From contig CM043949.1 in the NCBI GenBank assembly GCA_014529385.2, positions 143,169,858 through 143,233,857 on the forward strand: 64,000 nucleotides of DNA, in the 5' to 3' direction. How positions within the stretch are numbered: position 1 is the first letter of the stretch; each line of letters begins with the position of its first letter. The position numbers and the translations under genes are program-made. The notes beneath the pieces are model-generated. The model did not search any database, was not told the DNA's origin, and saw nothing but the letters and a program-made list of their open reading frames with translations. The stretch is from Adiantum capillus-veneris. Lineage: Eukaryota > Streptophyta > Polypodiopsida > Polypodiales > Pteridaceae. Of this stretch, positions 19,071 through 29,494 are shown in pieces.

Positions 19071-21386
19071 CTAATTCTGTTTCCAATCCTTTGGAAAGGC
19101 ACCTTGGGAAAGGAATTGATAAATATCATACCATTCACGATCCACTGATTCTTCTGCTTCTAACTGAAATAACTCAGCATCCACTGGCTCATCTCTCAGA
19201 GGTGATTCTGAATATCCCTCCGTACTTCTGGAAAGAAAGTCAGCTCCACAGTGGTTTCGGCCCAGCTTATGGAAAATTCTGAATTCAAATTCCATAAGGA
19301 ACATCATCCATCTTATCAGCCTGCCTTGAATAATGACTTTGTTAATCAGAAACAGAAGAGCCTGATGATCCACATAAAAATGGAATAATTTTCCCAACAG
19401 GTAATGCCTGAACTTCGTAGCGCTAAAAACCATTCTGAGAGCTTCTCTTTCGGTAGTCATATGGCCTTGTTCAGCCTGATTGAATCTGCGACTAGCAAAA
19501 TAGACCGGATAGTCTATTCTGCCATCTGGCTGAGCTAATATTGCCCCCATTGCTAATCCTGAAGCATCTACATGTCCATGAAAAATAATATCCCAATTTG
19601 GCTGCCTAAGGACTGGTTTACTGGTAATGGTTTTTTTCAAATTCAGAAAACTTTCCTCACACTCAACAGTCCAGTTGAACTTACTGGTCTTCTTTGTAAG
19701 CTCATATAGTGGTACTGCTTGAGCAGCAAACTTGTGTACAAATCTTCTATAGAAATTCACATAACCCAAGAAAGAACTCAACTCTGAAGCAGTTCTGGGT
19801 GCTTTAGCTTGCTGAACACACTGTATTTTGTCATTGGCCATCTCTATTCCATTGCGGGAAACCACATGTCCCAGTAGTTGTCCCTTCCATACTAGAAACA
19901 TAGATTTGAATGGATTCAAACAAATCCTCTTCTCTTGATAGCGTTTAAAAACCATTTCTAGGAATAAAAGGTGTTGGTCCTCATCTGAATAGACAATAAA
20001 GTCATCCATGAAAATGGCGAGGAACCGATTAAAAAATTCATTAAACATCTCCATCATACACCGTTGAAAAGTAGCTGGTGCATTGCACAGGCCAAAAGGC
20101 ATCATCAGATACATGAATGCTCCCCACTCAGTGATGAAAGTGGTCTTGGCCCTATCTTCAGGAGCAATCTGTAACTGGTTATAATCGCTATAACCATCCA
20201 TGAAGCTATACATCTCATATCCTGCGATCTCATCAAGCAACATATCAGTAAAAGGTAAGGGAAATGGATCCTTAATGGTCTGGGCATTCAGTTTGCTATA
20301 GTCAACACAAACTCTTAATTTCCCATTCTTTTTAGGAACGACGACTATGGGAAATAACCAATCACCGCTTGCTGCTTCCGTAATGAACCCAGCCTTGAGA
20401 AGATTATCAATCTCCTCCTTAACCTTCTTTGCATAGTTGGGGTTCATGCGATATCTTTGCAATCTTACTGGCCTAGCATCCGGTTTCAGTGGTATTCGGT
20501 GCTGACAGACTTCAGGATCTACTCCCTTCAAATCTGTATGTTCCCAGGCAAACACATCATAATAGTTCTGGAACATTTTCCGTGCCTTTTCCTTCATTGC
20601 CGGTTTTCGGTGTTTGTTGACTTTGATCATTCTGGGATTTTCCTCTGATCCCAGGTTCCACTCCTCTACTTCCTGATCATCTAGAAGCAACAAGTTTAGT
20701 CTGCCTCCTTTTCGTTTGGTCGATTCTTCAGCGTAGTCCCAAGAAGGTCCATTCATTTCTGAATCATTATTCTGATCCAGTGGGTACTCTTCAGAACATA
20801 CTGGTTCTTCCATTATACCAGTATCAGCTGGTTCCTGCATTCTTCCAGTTAGCTGAACTAATCTTTCCCATGCATTGACTTCAGTAAACTGATCAGGGAA
20901 TTGTCTCTTTTGCTTTTCAGCTTGCTCTTTGTTCAGCAGGACTGCATTCAAATCGATTTCTACCAAATGAAATATGTTCATAGCTGCTAGCATTCGCTCA
21001 ATTTTCTTGGCTCTGTATTTCTGACACAACTCCTTCGGCCTCAGTTCCTTTTTCCAGCTCCTGGTGTTGTTAGTCTGTATTTTGATTCTGCCACTGGCCC
21101 CTTCTATGGTCAAAGCTTGGTTTGCATAGTCATGAACAACATGTGTTGTTCTTAACCATGGGCGGCCTAGTAGCATTCCATATGCTCCCTGCACATCCAA
21201 GACAAGGAAACTGGTTTTGAATTTCTCCCTCCCAACTCTTATCTGCATGTTTTCAATCATACCCATCGCCTGTACGACTCGATGATCTGCCATTCTTACT
21301 TTGAATGGTGTTGGTTTCATGTTAGTGATACCCATTCTTTGCTGAAGATGGGCTCCCATTATGTTGACTCCTCCTCCTCCATCCAA
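19071..21386 (-). CDS. Gypsy protease-RT-RNase H polyprotein (771-codon open part)
   Basis: The start overlaps the aspartic protease active-site region (upstream frame ILDGGGGVNIM, a D-G-G type triad where D-T/S-G is usual), followed by YGMLLGRPWLR, the second protease motif. The linker has PEVCQHRIPLKPDARPVRLQ. RT follows with LFPIVVVPKKNGKLRVCVDY, SFMDGYSDYNQLQIA, LMMPFGLCNAPATFQR and the catalytic FMDDFIVYSD (MDD in place of the usual Y-x-DD, a common Gypsy variant being xxDD). RNase H has GHVDASGLAMGAILAQ and REALRMVFSATKFRHYLLG. It ends near SQGAFPKDWKQN. Catalytic Asp residues are present, so this part is well preserved. Confidence 0.95.
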   Translation of the reverse strand: MDGGGGVNIMGAHLQQRMGITNMKPTPFKVRMADHRVVQAMGMIENMQIRVGREKFKTSFLVLDVQGAYGMLLGRPWLRTTHVVHDYANQALTIEGASGRIKIQTNNTRSWKKELRPKELCQKYRAKKIERMLAAMNIFHLVEIDLNAVLLNKEQAEKQKRQFPDQFTEVNAWERLVQLTGRMQEPADTGIMEEPVCSEEYPLDQNNDSEMNGPSWDYAEESTKRKGGRLNLLLLDDQEVEEWNLGSEENPRMIKVNKHRKPAMKEKARKMFQNYYDVFAWEHTDLKGVDPEVCQHRIPLKPDARPVRLQRYRMNPNYAKKVKEEIDNLLKAGFITEAASGDWLFPIVVVPKKNGKLRVCVDYSKLNAQTIKDPFPLPFTDMLLDEIAGYEMYSFMDGYSDYNQLQIAPEDRAKTTFITEWGAFMYLMMPFGLCNAPATFQRCMMEMFNEFFNRFLAIFMDDFIVYSDEDQHLLFLEMVFKRYQEKRICLNPFKSMFLVWKGQLLGHVVSRNGIEMANDKIQCVQQAKAPRTASELSSFLGYVNFYRRFVHKFAAQAVPLYELTKKTSKFNWTVECEESFLNLKKTITSKPVLRQPNWDIIFHGHVDASGLAMGAILAQPDGRIDYPVYFASRRFNQAEQGHMTTEREALRMVFSATKFRHYLLGKLFHFYVDHQALLFLINKVIIQGRLIRWMMFLMEFEFRIFHKLGRNHCGADFLSRSTEGYSESPLRDEPVDAELFQLEAEESVDREWYDIYQFLSQGAFPKDWKQN

Positions 21387-21395
21387 TATGACGCT

Positions 21396-21906
21396 TCAGA
21401 GAGGTTCCCACTGCTTCCTAACCTTGTAGTCTACCTGAATAAGTGGAACTTCATCATCCCTAACAACCGTCAGGTCCACTGTTCTGGCCTCTGCCTCAGT
21501 CTTCCTACGTTGTCTGATAAAGTTGGCCACCTCAGGCAAGGTCTTTCTTATATCCTCCAGCTCTACAGTCTTTTCACTGGATTCTATCACAAATTTTCAC
21601 ATGAATTTCCTCTCGCTCTTGGTTAGACTGATTGTCAGAGCTTGAAGAACTGGTGTCTTCACACTGCCATTCTTTAGCAGTACTTCTACCCTTTCCATCC
21701 ACTCCCATTTCATCAGCTAGTCCATGTACTACAGCCAGCATGGTCTCTGTCATGGCCGGTATTGACTGATCTTTATCAGTCGATTGGGTTGGTATCTTCT
21801 GAATGACTCTAGCTTCAGAACTTTCTGGCTGCTCTGGCAGCTTCTTAGCTAAATCCTCTATGATTTTAGCTGCTAGTTCCCGCTGCTCTTGCCACTCATC
21901 TACCAC
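21396..21906 (-). pseudogene. Gypsy linker between gag and protease (two frames)
   Basis: Two short frames (21574-21906 and 21396-21590) in the direction of the element fill the space between the zinc knuckles and the protease. They are hydrophilic (ELAAKIIEDLAKKLPEQP; KTVELEDIRKTLPEVANFIR) with no domain. Upstream of protease start, the strand reads into VILDGGGGVNIM only in the next frame, so frame changes are present. Confidence 0.55.
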
Positions 21907-21996
21907 CTTCTCTTTCCCTTTGGCCTTCTAAACTTCCCTTTGTTGAGCCCACTTACTGCTGCTAGGATTGACTGGTACTTCTGAAATGTCTGGAAT

Positions 21997-22560
21997 TTAT
22001 TCAATCATTACTCCCTTGCTCCTAGTAACCACCCTGACTGGGACTGGCTCTAGTGCCTTAGCCTCAGTAGCAGTCTTTACCGGTGCATCAGGACATTGGG
22101 CTGCAAAATGACCATACTTCCCACAGGTATAGCAATTCATACTCATGGTCTGGAAGTTGCCTCTTCCTCTTCCTATGCCCATTCCTGGTTGGTATCTGCC
22201 ACGTCCTTGACCAGTACCTGGTCTTTCCTCTTGAGCTACTTTGTTCTACCTGGACTGGTTCAGTGTAGGCAACCACTGATAGATCCTTTCCTTTCTTAAA
22301 ATGGTGAATTCTGATGCCACAATTATTCCATAGGTGACCAAAGGCCTTGTAGTAGGTACATTGTGGACATTCAGTGGAGATGTGGTCCTTGGATTTGCAT
22401 CTTGAACACCAAGTCTCCATCTTTCGGACCGGCTGTCTTGTGTGGCTAATTTCTCCAATCTGCCTAGCCATTTCTTCAATTTTCTTGGTCCATGATCCCT
22501 TCTTTGATTTCTCCTTTGTCCGTTCACTGGAGCTGCTCTCGGAGCTGCTAGACGTCGCAC
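21997..22560 (-). pseudogene. Gypsy gag nucleocapsid: three zinc knuckles in changing frames
   Basis: The minus strand has CSRCKSKDHISTEC, then a CTYYKAFGHLWNNC-like module, and in another frame CYTCGKYGHFAAQC. The last is a perfect CX2CX4HX4C knuckle. Three knuckles in series is unusual compared with the one or two common in plant Gypsy gag. The frame changes between 22088 and 22182 indicate mutations, unless a programmed shift operates here. Confidence 0.75.
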
Positions 22561-22616
22561 TGTTCAGTAGCCGAACTACTGCTACTGGTCCTTCGCTTCT
22601 TGTGGCTCTTTTCTTT

Positions 22617-23780
22617 CTAATCCTGTTGTTCTAGCTTTAATGCCCTTTGGACCAGATCATTGAATTTCTTTGTAGGGGCTGGTACTTCTTGTTCCCTAAG
22701 CTTCTTGCTTCTGAACCCATTCAGAAACCATGCCCTCAATCTCTTCTCATACGGCGGTTCTTGCAACTGCCTGGTCAGTTCTTTTATCTTTTCTACATAG
22801 CTGCGAACTGACAAATTTCTCTGTTTGATCTGATCCAATTCACAGAGAATATGCTCGTCCCCTCGATTGTCGGAATATTCCAACCTGAAGGCCTTAAGTA
22901 ATTTGTTATATGATCTCAGCTGGCATGCAGGATAATGGTAATACCATTTCCTCGCTGCCTCCTTCAAGGTTTGTGGAAAATATTCCCCCCAATCATCTTC
23001 ATCAATGTTTTTTAGTTCAGCATACTGCTCAAAAGCTTGTATGTGAACATCTGGATCATCCTTTTTCCCTCCTTTGAATATGGGAAAGGAAATCTTCAGG
23101 AAAGCTGTGTAATCATTTTGATTACTGCTGATCCCACCAGTTCTCTTCTTGGCTTCAGAATGACGCTTGGGAGCCTTCTTGCAATTGTCAGTGTTAGCAT
23201 CCCAATTAATCTCTGTCTCTGTCTCAGTATCAGTATCTTCTCTATTTTGTCTGCTAGAAGTACGGTGACTTCCTTTTCTGCCCTTGATATGCTCATCTCT
23301 CTGGCGAGACTGAGAACACTTGCAATTGTCAGTGTTAGCATCCCAATTAATCTCTGTCTGTGTCTCTGTCTCAGTATCAGTATCTTCTCTGTTTTGTCTG
23401 CTAGAAGTACGGTGACTTCCTTTTCTGCCCTTGATATGCTCATCTCTCTGGCGAGATTGAGAACTCTTGGAACTCTTTGCCTTTCGTGCTTCCCGTTCTG
23501 CCCGTCGGCGTCGAGAATGACTGGAGTGTTGTGAGTCCTGCGCCTCCTCAGCCTGACTATGCTCCTCTTGAGCCTCAGTGTCAGTCATTTTCTCTTGCTT
23601 GGGGTCAGACTCTCTTCCTGACTCCTCAGGAATGGGGTCCACACGATTGGTAGATTTCCGGCCATGATTGGACTTTGGTGCCATTGCTGAAAACTTAAAC
23701 TGGGAGAAGAGTCTTTCAGTCAACTCAGCTCGAGCCACCGTGATCGCCAAAATGGAATTGGAGCTGATCTCTTGAGACAA
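22617..23780 (-). CDS. Gypsy gag, capsid part (387 codons)
   Basis: The likely true start is the internal Met at MAPKSNHGRKSTNRVDPIPE, because the first 30 codons overlap the LTR end and primer-binding zone. A charged N-terminal third contains a perfect 47-residue tandem duplication (REDTDTETET, INWDANTDNCK twice). The retrotransposon gag (capsid) domain follows: FLKISFPIFKGGKKDDPDVH, ARKWYYHYPACQL, LKAFRLEYSD, LSVRSYVEKIKELTRQL, LRAWFLNGFRSKKL. It ends before the zinc knuckles with LKLEQQD. The domain is intact by eye. Confidence 0.9.
   Translation of the reverse strand: MSQEISSNSILAITVARAELTERLFSQFKFSAMAPKSNHGRKSTNRVDPIPEESGRESDPKQEKMTDTEAQEEHSQAEEAQDSQHSSHSRRRRAEREARKAKSSKSSQSRQRDEHIKGRKGSHRTSSRQNREDTDTETETQTEINWDANTDNCKCSQSRQRDEHIKGRKGSHRTSSRQNREDTDTETETEINWDANTDNCKKAPKRHSEAKKRTGGISSNQNDYTAFLKISFPIFKGGKKDDPDVHIQAFEQYAELKNIDEDDWGEYFPQTLKEAARKWYYHYPACQLRSYNKLLKAFRLEYSDNRGDEHILCELDQIKQRNLSVRSYVEKIKELTRQLQEPPYEKRLRAWFLNGFRSKKLREQEVPAPTKKFNDLVQRALKLEQQD
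23179..23460 (-). repeat. 141-bp tandem duplication inside gag
   Basis: TTGCAATTGTCAGTGTTAGC occurs at 23179 and again at 23320, and the following 140 bases repeat almost exactly. The period is 141 bp, or 47 codons, so the frame is kept. One copy lacks a 6-base CAGTCT-like piece (TETETQTE versus TETETE). Confidence 0.93.
23730..23752 (-). other. Putative primer-binding site of the Gypsy element
   Basis: The minus strand directly after the 5' LTR end reads TTTTGGCGATCACGGTGGC. The position is right for a primer-binding site. I could not match it to a particular tRNA by memory; it is not the initiator-Met type. Confidence 0.45.
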
Positions 23781-24235
23781 CTAATTCCAATGTTGAAGGA
23801 TTTCAGCTACTAGTGTGGGAAGATTTCAGGCAGCAGACTAGACAGAAATCAGAGACTAGACTGAAATGTGGATACTGAAATAAGAATCAGACTTATAGAC
23901 TGGAATAAGGTTCAAATTGAGATTCAGATTCAGAAGATTGGTCGAGAAGTAAGTATCACTGAAATATATACCATGATTGAGATTACAGATCAAGATTACA
24001 GCGAATATGATTACAGAGAGAAAGTATAGCCGACAATACTGCCACTGATGCCCAATTACGATTATAGCCCAAAGCGCTAATACAAGTGATAACAATTGCC
24101 AACCCGATAATAATGTAATGGGCCCTATTTATACACTTCGGGTTTACTGTAGTAATTACTCTAGTAATTACTAAGTAATTCGCTGCCCATCTTCTAAGAA
24201 CACATTCCCACATGGTGATTATCCAGCCGTCTACA
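23753..24235 (-). repeat. 5' LTR of the Gypsy element
   Basis: 483 bp, matching 13084-13565. It starts TGTAGACGG and ends CCAATTCCA on the minus strand. Confidence 0.96.
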
Positions 24236-24490
24236 GATACATACGTATCTGAATCTGACAAAGTTGTGACAGGTTATGTTGTTTCTTCCTGTGTCATTTG
24301 TGTCATGCAAAAGAGGTTTATCAAAACAAAATCTCGTCAAGATGCATGCGTAGGCGTTCTTGAATCTCGAAACACTTGAAGCATTAATGCGTGTTTTATT
24401 GCTTGGACATGGCATTGAGAATGTAGAATGGCAAAAGTTTTATGATATTTGGAACCTTGCAAAACCAAGGAGGACATCATCGGACTAATG
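24236..24490 (+). pseudogene. hAT-like transposase, 3' part (dimerisation region), preceded by TSD copy GATAC
   Basis: After the GATAC copy at 24236-24240 the transposase frame resumes. Joined across one GATAC it reads SNKNWIHTYLNLTKL, a stop, then LPVSFVSCKRGLSKQN, a stop, and LEALMRVLLLGHGIENVEW with FYDIWNLAKPRR. This is the C-terminal dimerisation region of hAT-type transposases (P-V-S...C-x-R-G-F/L-S...N, then L-x-x-L-M-R-I). The continuity shows that the Gypsy insertion split one pre-existing gene. In-frame stops show it was already decaying or has decayed since. Confidence 0.82.
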
Positions 24491-24533
24491 AGTCATGATT
24501 TTGTAAGGTGATGCGTCTTTCAGTCCTTTCAGT

Positions 24534-25260
24534 ACTCAAATAGATTTGATCTTACATAGAATCCATATACTTTCCAAAGGACTTTTCTAACATGATCTGT
24601 TAGCTTTTTGGAATGTGAAAATTGATTTTTTGGAGTGTAAAAACTCATTTTTGGAATCTCAAAACTCGTTTTATAATTGATGGAATTCAGTAGTAGGCAC
24701 TCAAATAGATTCGAGATTCCTTACATTAATCCATATACTTTTGAAAGGACTTTGTTAACAAGATCCATTAGCTTGTTAAAAAGTGAAAAGCGGGCTTTTT
24801 GAGTCTCAAAACTAGTTTTATAATTGATAGTATTCAATGGTAGGTACTCAAATAGATTCGATATTCCTTACATGAAATCCATATACTTTTGAAAGCACTT
24901 TGTTAACAAGATCTGTTAGCTTGTTGAAAAGAGAAAATTGGGATTTTTGCGTCTCAAAACTAGTTTCACAACTGACGGAATTTGATAGTAGGTACCTAAC
25001 TAGATTTGGGATTCCTTACATGAAATCCCTGTACATTTGAAAGGACTTTGCTAACATGATCGGTTAGCTTTGTAGAACGTCAAAGCTGGTCTTTTTGGAA
25101 TGTCAAAACTGGTGGAATTTCGTACTCGAATAGATCCCATTACTTACATGAAATCCATGTACTTTTGAAAATACTTAGTTAATACGATTTGTTATCTTTT
25201 TGCAATGTCAGAACGTGTTTTGCAAGTCACTAGATATATCTTTATAGCCCAACTTTTTGA
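24534..25260. repeat. Five tandem copies of a ~150-bp repeat
   Basis: Copies begin at 24534, 24699, 24846, 24994 and 25123 with ACTCAAATAGATTCGAGATT-like sequence. Each has TTACATGAAATCCATATACT, then a TTTGTTAACAAGATC and a GTCTCAAAACT stretch. Spacing shrinks from 165 to 129 bp by small deletions. Not coding. Confidence 0.88.
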
Positions 25261-28230
25261 ATTTTTTTTTTGCAACTAGGTTTACAAATTAATTTATTTG
25301 CAAGGAGTTCTTTGCTCTGTTTTTCTTTTCAGCTGAGACTTTAGTCATCATTTGGTTTTTGGTTTGACACACAATTTGATCAACAAGCTCACTATAACTC
25401 AACCTATAGTTCATCCCTTTTGTGGGCTTAAAAGTGGCTCCAATGATATTTCCAACAATCTTCAATCCCATTTTGGCAAAAAACAGGACCTATGTTCAAC
25501 ACTTCATCCAATCAATCTTTAGCCTTGTGAGTCATTTTTCAACCTACTCACAAACCATTCTCACCCCACTTTGTCAAGCAAATTAGATTGTGATCAACCC
25601 ACAAGTTAGCTATTTTTCATCCCTATTCTGGTGGCACCTTGGCCCACAAGTCAGCCACACACAACAACCCTCTTGAGGTGTATTTTTTATCATATATAGG
25701 TCTCCCCCATTTGAGGTTGTTGCATTGTAATTTTAGAATTAGTTCAACCTTGTGTTTGTCCAACAAGAGTGGCATCATATCAACCACTTCACTAATGGTT
25801 GATCAAAGGATTGAAGTAGCTACATGAGAGTCATAGTTGCTCATGACATCTACTAATGAGGATGTAATTTTCTTGCCCTCAATGTAATCAGATTAAAGGA
25901 ACGATGAGGATGAATCATCATATGTTGGTTACGTAAGTGTGTGTAGCATTAAAACAATGTGTGGTTGTGTCTTTCATGAATTTCTTTACTCCTAATCTTT
26001 TTGTATTTGTAGCATGTGAAAACTTTTCTTCATTGTAAAGAATTTCCATATGCTTTCATGCAATGGAAGCAAAACCTGAAAGATTTTTTTGATTAGCAGC
26101 AAAAGGTGGATTAAGATGCCGTTGGAGCAACTAGACACCTTTGCTTGCAAAGGTGGAGCATTTGAAGAGCTTATAATAGCATACATGCACGAGTAAAATA
26201 GAGCAACTATAACTTATTGTATCTTACAAGTTACGTTGATTCTCTTGCAAGATATATTCTCTTACGATGTTAAGCGTCATTTGAACTACACAACTCAAGA
26301 ACCTATTGACTCTCAACTTTCGCATGTTGAGAGTCATTTGAAGCTCAATAAATGTAGACTAGGAGTCACATACACTTAATCAAAATCTACGGGAAGGAGT
26401 CAACTTGAAGGCCTGATGTGAAGGCTCGTAGCCTAGCACACACATGGCCTGGTGAATTGCACAAGAGTCCAAAGCTCTTCCCAATCATGCCCACTTGTAA
26501 AAATCAACCCTCTTATTGTGGAGCCACTTTTGGCCTTTGGGTGATACCCTTTGACCCTTGGGAAAGATGTTAGTGACCTTCAAGAGGTGCATATGAAACT
26601 ACTACTTGAGTGGTCACACATTGTACACACTTTCCAATGTTCATTGTTCATTTCATAATCAAATAGTGTTATTGGTTGTCTACATTGTGTAGTGTCAATT
26701 GCTCTCTCTAATTTCTCATTATGAATGCTACACTAATCATGCCACCATATGCCTAACCTACACATCTTCTGAAGCAAAGTTAAGCTTTGTAACTTGTCAG
26801 TTGCATGGGTGACAAGACCTGCATATCATTTGACTCATAGTGGAAGCATATGGAATTTAATGGACAATGTACATAATTGGGGATAATCATAAAAGGGCGG
26901 AAATCGTATGGCAAGAAATGTCAGAGTGCAACACTTTAATGCATTAGAAGCAATGTGCACATATATAGTGATGTCAGAGTGCAATACTTCATTGCATTGG
27001 AAGTAGTGTGCACATATATAATTCCATGAGCCATGTACAAACTAGGGCTTTTTGATACTATAGTCACAATAAAAATCCTAAATGGAGCAACTATTTGGGG
27101 ATCATGCTATTACCATACAAAGAGAAAGGCACTAGTAAAGCATGATGCACCAAATAGTGAGTGGAACAAACGGAGAGCTCATGGACATACCGATGATCAT
27201 GATGTTATCACGCACAATGAGAGAGAAGGCCTCGATTCTACACATGAGATCATTAGAGCAAAGATGGGCAGCACCATGGGGGTTCAAGCCATTATTTTGC
27301 TCCCTAACTTATGAGAGCTCCCTTGAAACAAATATCCATGACTAGCATTGACATCCTCATTACAATTAGCAGCTAAGTGTATGGGTGACATTGTGGCTAG
27401 GTGATATTTGCCATTGTCAAGCAGATGAGCCTACATGATTTGTAGATTCATGTACTACTACTTTAGTCTCGCCCCCATCTCTTTGAGTACAACCTACATT
27501 GATCCACACTCGGGCTCAAGAAATCATATCTAAACCACCTACATAGTGCATATTCATATGGGACCTCATGGCAGAAGGATGGCATATTTCCAAATGTCAC
27601 AGTCTTTGACCTTGATGTTTATATCTCCAAAGAGAGCGTACACCAATAACTCCATAGAATGATAAGAGAGACTCTTAGTAGTCAACAATCCAAGGATTTA
27701 CATTCCATCTTTATAGATTGGTACTCGGGAGTATTTTGTAATAATTTCTTTTTTTTTCTGCCTGGGGGATAAGCTATATATTGAAGTTATGGTACACTAA
27801 AAAAAGGTGTTAGTTACCAGATATAATTGGAAGAAAGTATCAAAATAATTTGTTGGGTTGGAAATATTGCCACCGAGGGAAAAGTCAACAACTAGGTGTT
27901 TAACGCGCTTCTTGGTTCAAATAGCTACCAGTTTTGCTATGACCTTTTATTATCATCTAACTGCTACGGAAGCTTTTTCTTCTGTTCACAATATACAATG
28001 ACTGAGGTAAATTTTGGTTGTCTTATTCATTATGTTCATTGTTAGTCGGCAAGTATGATGTAATGATATAAAAAGTCCGGATTTGTCTCTTCCGCCTGTC
28101 ACATGTGCCTATCAATCAAGAGTTGTTGAGAAACAATTCCATTGCAAAAGGGAGAAGGACAAACAACCAAGAACAAATTTGATACAAAATCCTTAAGTTA
28201 GAGGTCCGCATATGGTAGTCGTGGCATCTA
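25261..28230. other. Unassigned AT-rich sequence
   Basis: No frame here has a motif I recognise; the longest (27033-27314, plus) looks random. Short direct repeats occur near 26915-27020 (GTGCACATATATA and a TGTCAGAGTGCAA-CACTT motif, each twice). A run of T occurs at 25261-25270 and another at 27749-27757. The block may contain old element remnants that cannot be identified by eye. Confidence 0.4.
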
Positions 28231-28492
28231 TTTAACCCAAGATTGGGTATCCATGCCTGGTGTATTCCCGTATGCTGATGATATTGTGTTGATCTCTGAC
28301 TCACCAAAGAGTATAGAGCGAAATTTGGATGCATTACAAAGCTTTGCGGAGGATAGTGGATTGTCTGTAAACCTTGGTAAAACCAAGGTTATGGTGTTTA
28401 ACACCACACCGCAGTGGATCAAGAGATCAGCACCTACATTCACTTATGGTCAGGAAACTGTGGAGTACAAAGATGCATATACGTATCTTTAG
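28228..28492 (+). pseudogene. LINE (non-LTR) reverse transcriptase fragment, plus orientation
   Basis: The plus frame reads FPYADDIVLISDSPKSIERN, then LDALQSFAEDSGLSVNLGKT and KVMVFN. This is the RT catalytic YADD block and following helix of plant LINE elements. The Asp pair is intact, but the fragment is only about 85 codons and stops at 28492, at the junction with an oppositely oriented LINE fragment. Confidence 0.88.
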
Positions 28493-28800
28493 TTAACTCT
28501 CCGTATAGCTTGAGACTGCCTCGAGTGATGCAAATGCTGAAAGAATTGTTTAGAAGCATATCCTTTATCTGCAAAAGCCTGTTGACGAGCTCGAGTCTGC
28601 CATTTGGCCAATTTCCTCTCATCATTGCACCTTAATATTGCACGAGCAGAAAACAACTCAGTCATTTGAGCATCAATAAGAGAAGAATGATTAGCCAAGT
28701 GCATTGATCGGCTACAAGCATCCTTTGCCTGGTTAACCTGTTCCCTTAATTGTGACAAATAATCCCTGCCATAATCCTGTATAATTGATTGAACACGCAT
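28489..28800 (-). pseudogene. LINE fragment upstream of RT, minus orientation
   Basis: The minus frame has LREQVNQAKDACSRSMHLAN, MTELFSARAILRCNDERKLA and KWQTRARQQAFADKGYASKQ with FFQHLHHSRQSQAIRRV. This is the region between endonuclease and RT in LINE ORF2. In a normal element this piece comes before the YADD block on the same strand. Here it meets the RT piece tail to tail at 28489-28492, so a rearrangement joined them. Confidence 0.8.
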
Positions 28801-29494
28801 AACAAAACGAAACCATCACCAAAGATTACACCATTGAACTTGATCGAGATTACGGATAGGACACCACAAGCTACACTTGTAGTACTAGTGAATGCACTCG
28901 CGCGATCGATGCTCCAAAACCAAAATTACATCTTCAAAGAGAGAGATGCTGCATCAATTGGCCAAGCAAGGAAGAAGAAAACACGAAGGAAGAGATCACT
29001 AAAAGCTACGAATTCAAACCCTAGTTCAAAGACCAACATAGGGATCGGTGATGACCCCGTGTATATGAACAATCCTAAAGATGAATCCAAGTCAACCTTT
29101 GATAAAAAGGGGATGGCCACCCGGTAGAGAACTTAATGTATACACACTTGATTATTCCATTTAATCTTGCAATTAAGTTTGCACTTCATCACACATAAAA
29201 TTTTATTCATAATGGTACGGCTTGGCATAAATTCCATTAAAAAGTGGAATCTCAATTGATGCTAGGCAATGTTAACAGAGGACAACCGACACTCAAGGTA
29301 GGGCCATGAGGCACCAGCCAAGGTAGGGGAGTCGAGGACAAATGAGGAGCCTAGAAAGGCCACGATGCAAGATTGGAACTAGTTGTTGTGGGGGCATAGA
29401 TGACATTTGTAATTTTTTAAGGTGTGTGTGACGCTTTGCAGCAAAACAACTCTGTGGGATGGCTATGAGAGCTGCCTGAGCGTGTTCCTTTGAT
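28801..29494. other. Unassigned sequence with one weak open frame
   Basis: The plus frame 28789-29127 (112 codons) has a basic KKKTRRKRSLK stretch and no known domain. I do not call it a gene. The rest, to the Copia LTR, has nothing recognisable. Confidence 0.3.

Larger units (their letters stand above)
13084..24235 (-). mobile_element. Complete Ty3/Gypsy LTR retrotransposon with extra 3' ORF region
   Basis: An 11.15-kb element on the minus strand: 5' LTR (23753-24235), gag with zinc knuckles, protease, RT, RNase H, integrase, then about 4 kb of further coding sequence, a polypurine tract and the 3' LTR (13084-13565). RT lies before integrase, which defines Gypsy. LTRs start TGTAGACGG and end CCAATTCCA on the minus strand. 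A perfect 5-bp target duplication GATAC flanks it. The LTRs differ by roughly twenty mostly C/T or G/A changes by eye, so it is a moderately young insertion. Pol and gag still have long open frames but are separated by several frame changes, so it is probably not autonomous now. It sits inside a hAT-like pseudogene. Confidence 0.96.

Noticed and set aside
28789-29127. Plus-strand frame of 112 codons as possible gene
   Set aside because: Basic low-complexity composition, no domain, neighbouring LINE debris; insufficient support.
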